7,389 nucleotides of DNA from Betaproteobacteria bacterium (GTDB lineage Bacteria > Pseudomonadota > Gammaproteobacteria > Burkholderiales > Nitrosomonadaceae). The stretch spans positions 1 to 7,389 of the forward strand of contig JAHZIU010000154.1 of the NCBI GenBank assembly GCA_022601315.1. Reading direction: 5' to 3'. Made by a program: the position numbers and the translations under genes. Of the stretch, positions 5,797 through 7,389 are shown piece after piece. Below the pieces are notes generated by a model, which was not told the DNA's origin, ran no database searches, and worked only from the letters and a program-made list of their open reading frames with translations. How positions within the stretch are numbered: position 1 is the first letter of the stretch; every line of letters starts with the position of its first letter.

Positions 5797-6777
5797 ATGC
5801 AATGGTCAATGAAAATAGACATGGCTTTGCCTCGGCCTATCCGCGTTGTCTTTAGAGGTGTTGGTCAAGTATTTTTTTGTGGTAATGCCGTAACTGGCTT
5901 GGTTTTTTTAATCGCACTTTATATTGGTGGTCTAACTGCTGGACTGGCGGCGACAGTCGGTGTTCTTACAAGCACATTAACGGCTTATCTGTTGGGTTTT
6001 TCTGAAGATGATATCGATGCAGGTTTATATGGTTTTAACGGCACACTGGTTGGACCATGCTTGTTTCTATTCCTTGAAAATACACCACTATTATGGGTTT
6101 ATGTTGTTTTTGCTTCAATTTTGTCAAGCGTAGTGCTAGCAGCTTTGATTAGAATTTTGACACCCTATAAAATACCTGCATCTACTTCTCCTTTCGTTTT
6201 GACCTGCTGGATGTTCATGCTTGCTGTTTATTCATTTGATAGCCTCTCGCGTGGCCCAGTTCTGCCTCCAGCAGATATTCCAACGGCAATAGCAAGTGCC
6301 GATCTTCCTGCTTCAGCATGGCTTGCGTCCATGACGCCTGAAACAACTGAAATGTGGTATGTGGCATTAACTAAAGGTGTTGCAGAAGTCATGTTTGCAG
6401 ATAACGTGCTGGTAGGTATCTTATTTCTAATCGGCATTGCAATTACTTCATGGCGAGGTGCTTTTATGGCACTTTGTGGAACATTTGTGGGGGTTCTGGT
6501 ACCGATACTTCTCGGCGCAAATCAGAATCTGATAGAAATGGGTTTATACGCATTTAATCCCGTATTAACGATGATGGCCATCGGTTGGGTTTTTCTCAAA
6601 CCCTCTACTGGAACAGCAATTTTGGCGCTTTTGGCAGGCATATTAACTGTAATTTGCCAGGCTGGCCTGGCTAATTTCCTGGCACCGCTTGGTTTGCCAA
6701 CACTCACATTCCCATTTGTACTTGTTATGTGGATGTTTTTATTTGCAGCGAGCATATCAAAACACTGGTCATCTTAG
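5797..6777 (+). CDS. Urea transporter of the UT family (urea channel)
   Basis: This is an inner-membrane channel that lets urea pass down its gradient to the cytoplasmic urease. The 326 residues are almost entirely hydrophobic and form two homologous halves: GVGQVFFCGNAVTG (21-34) matches GVAEVMFADNVLVG (194-207), GLYGFNGTLVG (76-86) matches GLYAFNPVLT (249-258), and STSPFVLTCW (129-138) matches LTFPFVLVMW (303-312). The expected pore residues are present: Gln24 and Glu197, Leu84 and Leu257, Thr130 and Thr304, matching the selectivity-filter positions known for the Desulfovibrio vulgaris UT. A clear GGAG (5783-5786) supports the ATG at 5797. The loop at about 151-175 is longer and rich in Pro, Ala and Asp. 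Position after ureG supports urea as substrate. Confidence 0.93.
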   Translation: MQWSMKIDMALPRPIRVVFRGVGQVFFCGNAVTGLVFLIALYIGGLTAGLAATVGVLTSTLTAYLLGFSEDDIDAGLYGFNGTLVGPCLFLFLENTPLLWVYVVFASILSSVVLAALIRILTPYKIPASTSPFVLTCWMFMLAVYSFDSLSRGPVLPPADIPTAIASADLPASAWLASMTPETTEMWYVALTKGVAEVMFADNVLVGILFLIGIAITSWRGAFMALCGTFVGVLVPILLGANQNLIEMGLYAFNPVLTMMAIGWVFLKPSTGTAILALLAGILTVICQAGLANFLAPLGLPTLTFPFVLVMWMFLFAASISKHWSS

Positions 6778-6781
6778 TTTC

Positions 6782-6805
6782 AGACTCAATAATGATTGAG
6801 GGTCT
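6782..6805. terminator. Hairpin between convergent transporter and carbonic anhydrase genes
   Basis: AGAC (6782-6785) and TCAAT (6786-6790) pair with ATTGA (6795-6799) and GTCT (6802-6805), with a four-base loop and a two-base GG bulge. It begins five bases after the transporter stop, and a short TCTTT stretch follows on the plus strand. Its place between two convergent genes suits a terminator of the urease-transporter transcript, though the T-run is short. Confidence 0.5.
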
Positions 6806-6875
6806 TTCCGTACAAAATTGCGGCCAGATCCTCTTTTCATAAACACTTACGCTGTGATTATAAGAAAATGCCGCA

Positions 6876-7389
6876 TTAAGCAATTAAATCTACTTTACCA
6901 GTTTTTAGGCTGTATACGCCTCCCACTACGAGAAGCTTTTTACTTTCGGTCAATCGACTCAGTATAGGCGCCTGTTTTCGTAATTCTCTCACTGTCAAAA
7001 TGACATTCATCTTTACAACATCTAAATAGCGATTGGCAGCAACATAATCAGGCTTTCTACGCACAGCTCTCACAGCAGGTGCCAGTGCGCTGGCAATAGA
7101 TTGTATATGTCCTGGGAATTGTTCATTATTATCAGAAGCATCAATTGCAGCCTTGATTGCACCACAGCTTTCATGGCCAAGAACCATAATCAATGGAGTA
7201 TGTAAAACCGCAGCAGCAAATTCAAGTGTTGCAACAAAATCTGTCGTTAGATAATTACCCGCCACACGTGCGACAAATAAATCTCCGCGTTGCTCATCAA
7301 AACAAAATTCAGGACTCACTCTGGAATCCGAGCAGCAAAGAACACTTGCATAAGGATTTTGTCCTTTCATTAATTCCAGACGTTCCGCA
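6876..7389 (-). CDS. Beta-class carbonic anhydrase, N-terminus beyond the window
   Basis: Beta-carbonic anhydrases are zinc enzymes that interconvert CO2 and bicarbonate. The visible 170 residues carry the complete metal site: Cys19 with the Asp21-Arg23 dyad in CCSDSRVSPE, and His72 and Cys75 in GHESCGAIKAA (numbered from the first whole codon in the window). RGDLFVARVAGN (34-45) and a C-terminal GGVYSLKTGKVDLI are also family segments. The reading frame stays open to the right edge, reading AERLEL before an internal Met (7368-7370), as expected for the usual RLxxL helix, so the true start lies outside; family members have about 200-230 residues. It converges on the urea transporter. CO2 released by urease is a likely substrate, with hydration to bicarbonate supporting carbon fixation or pH control. 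Confidence 0.93.
   Translation of the reverse strand, partial: AERLELMKGQNPYASVLCCSDSRVSPEFCFDEQRGDLFVARVAGNYLTTDFVATLEFAAAVLHTPLIMVLGHESCGAIKAAIDASDNNEQFPGHIQSIASALAPAVRAVRRKPDYVAANRYLDVVKMNVILTVRELRKQAPILSRLTESKKLLVVGGVYSLKTGKVDLIA

Overview
The window carries a compact urea-use locus from an AT-rich bacterium: a urease cluster (ureD-ureA-ureB-ureC, then ureF-ureG), a urea channel of the UT family, and, converging on it, a beta-carbonic anhydrase. The separate small gamma and beta urease subunits are typical of bacteria outside Helicobacter. The order ureDABC...FG followed by a UT-family transporter, an upstream IS110-family element and the protein wording suggest a betaproteobacterium, plausibly a ureolytic ammonia oxidiser of the Nitrosomonas type. 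That lineage call is an inference from gene content and recalled resemblance, not from any search.

Layout. Positions 1-130 are the left end of an IS110-family insertion sequence reading out of the window on the minus strand. Positions 155-345 hold what looks like the relic of a small minus-strand gene broken by one frameshift. Positions 346-551 are very AT-rich and non-coding, with short symmetric elements that may include the ure promoter. A 24-codon reading frame at 552-626 ends in a TGATG overlap with the start of ureD. ureD, ureA, ureB and ureC follow on the plus strand with short gaps and, for ureA, ureB and ureC, good ribosome-binding sites. A strong hairpin lies just after ureC. A 269-base gap then stands where many clusters carry ureE, before ureF and ureG. 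The urea transporter follows 118 bases after ureG and has its own Shine-Dalgarno. A hairpin separates it from the convergent carbonic anhydrase, whose N-terminus lies beyond the right edge.

How the genes work together. The transporter lets urea enter. UreABC hydrolyses it to ammonia and carbamate, which decays to ammonia and CO2/bicarbonate. UreD, UreF and UreG load nickel and CO2 onto the active-site lysine. The carbonic anhydrase would interconvert CO2 and bicarbonate. In an autotrophic ammonia oxidiser this would feed both the energy substrate and the carbon supply.

Most of the window is recognisable biology and I see no wholly new system. The leads most worth checking are: a predicted RNA stem that hides the transposase ribosome-binding site, the leader frame fused to ureD by TGATG, the missing ureE with a structured gap in its place, and the frameshifted gene relic beside the insertion sequence.
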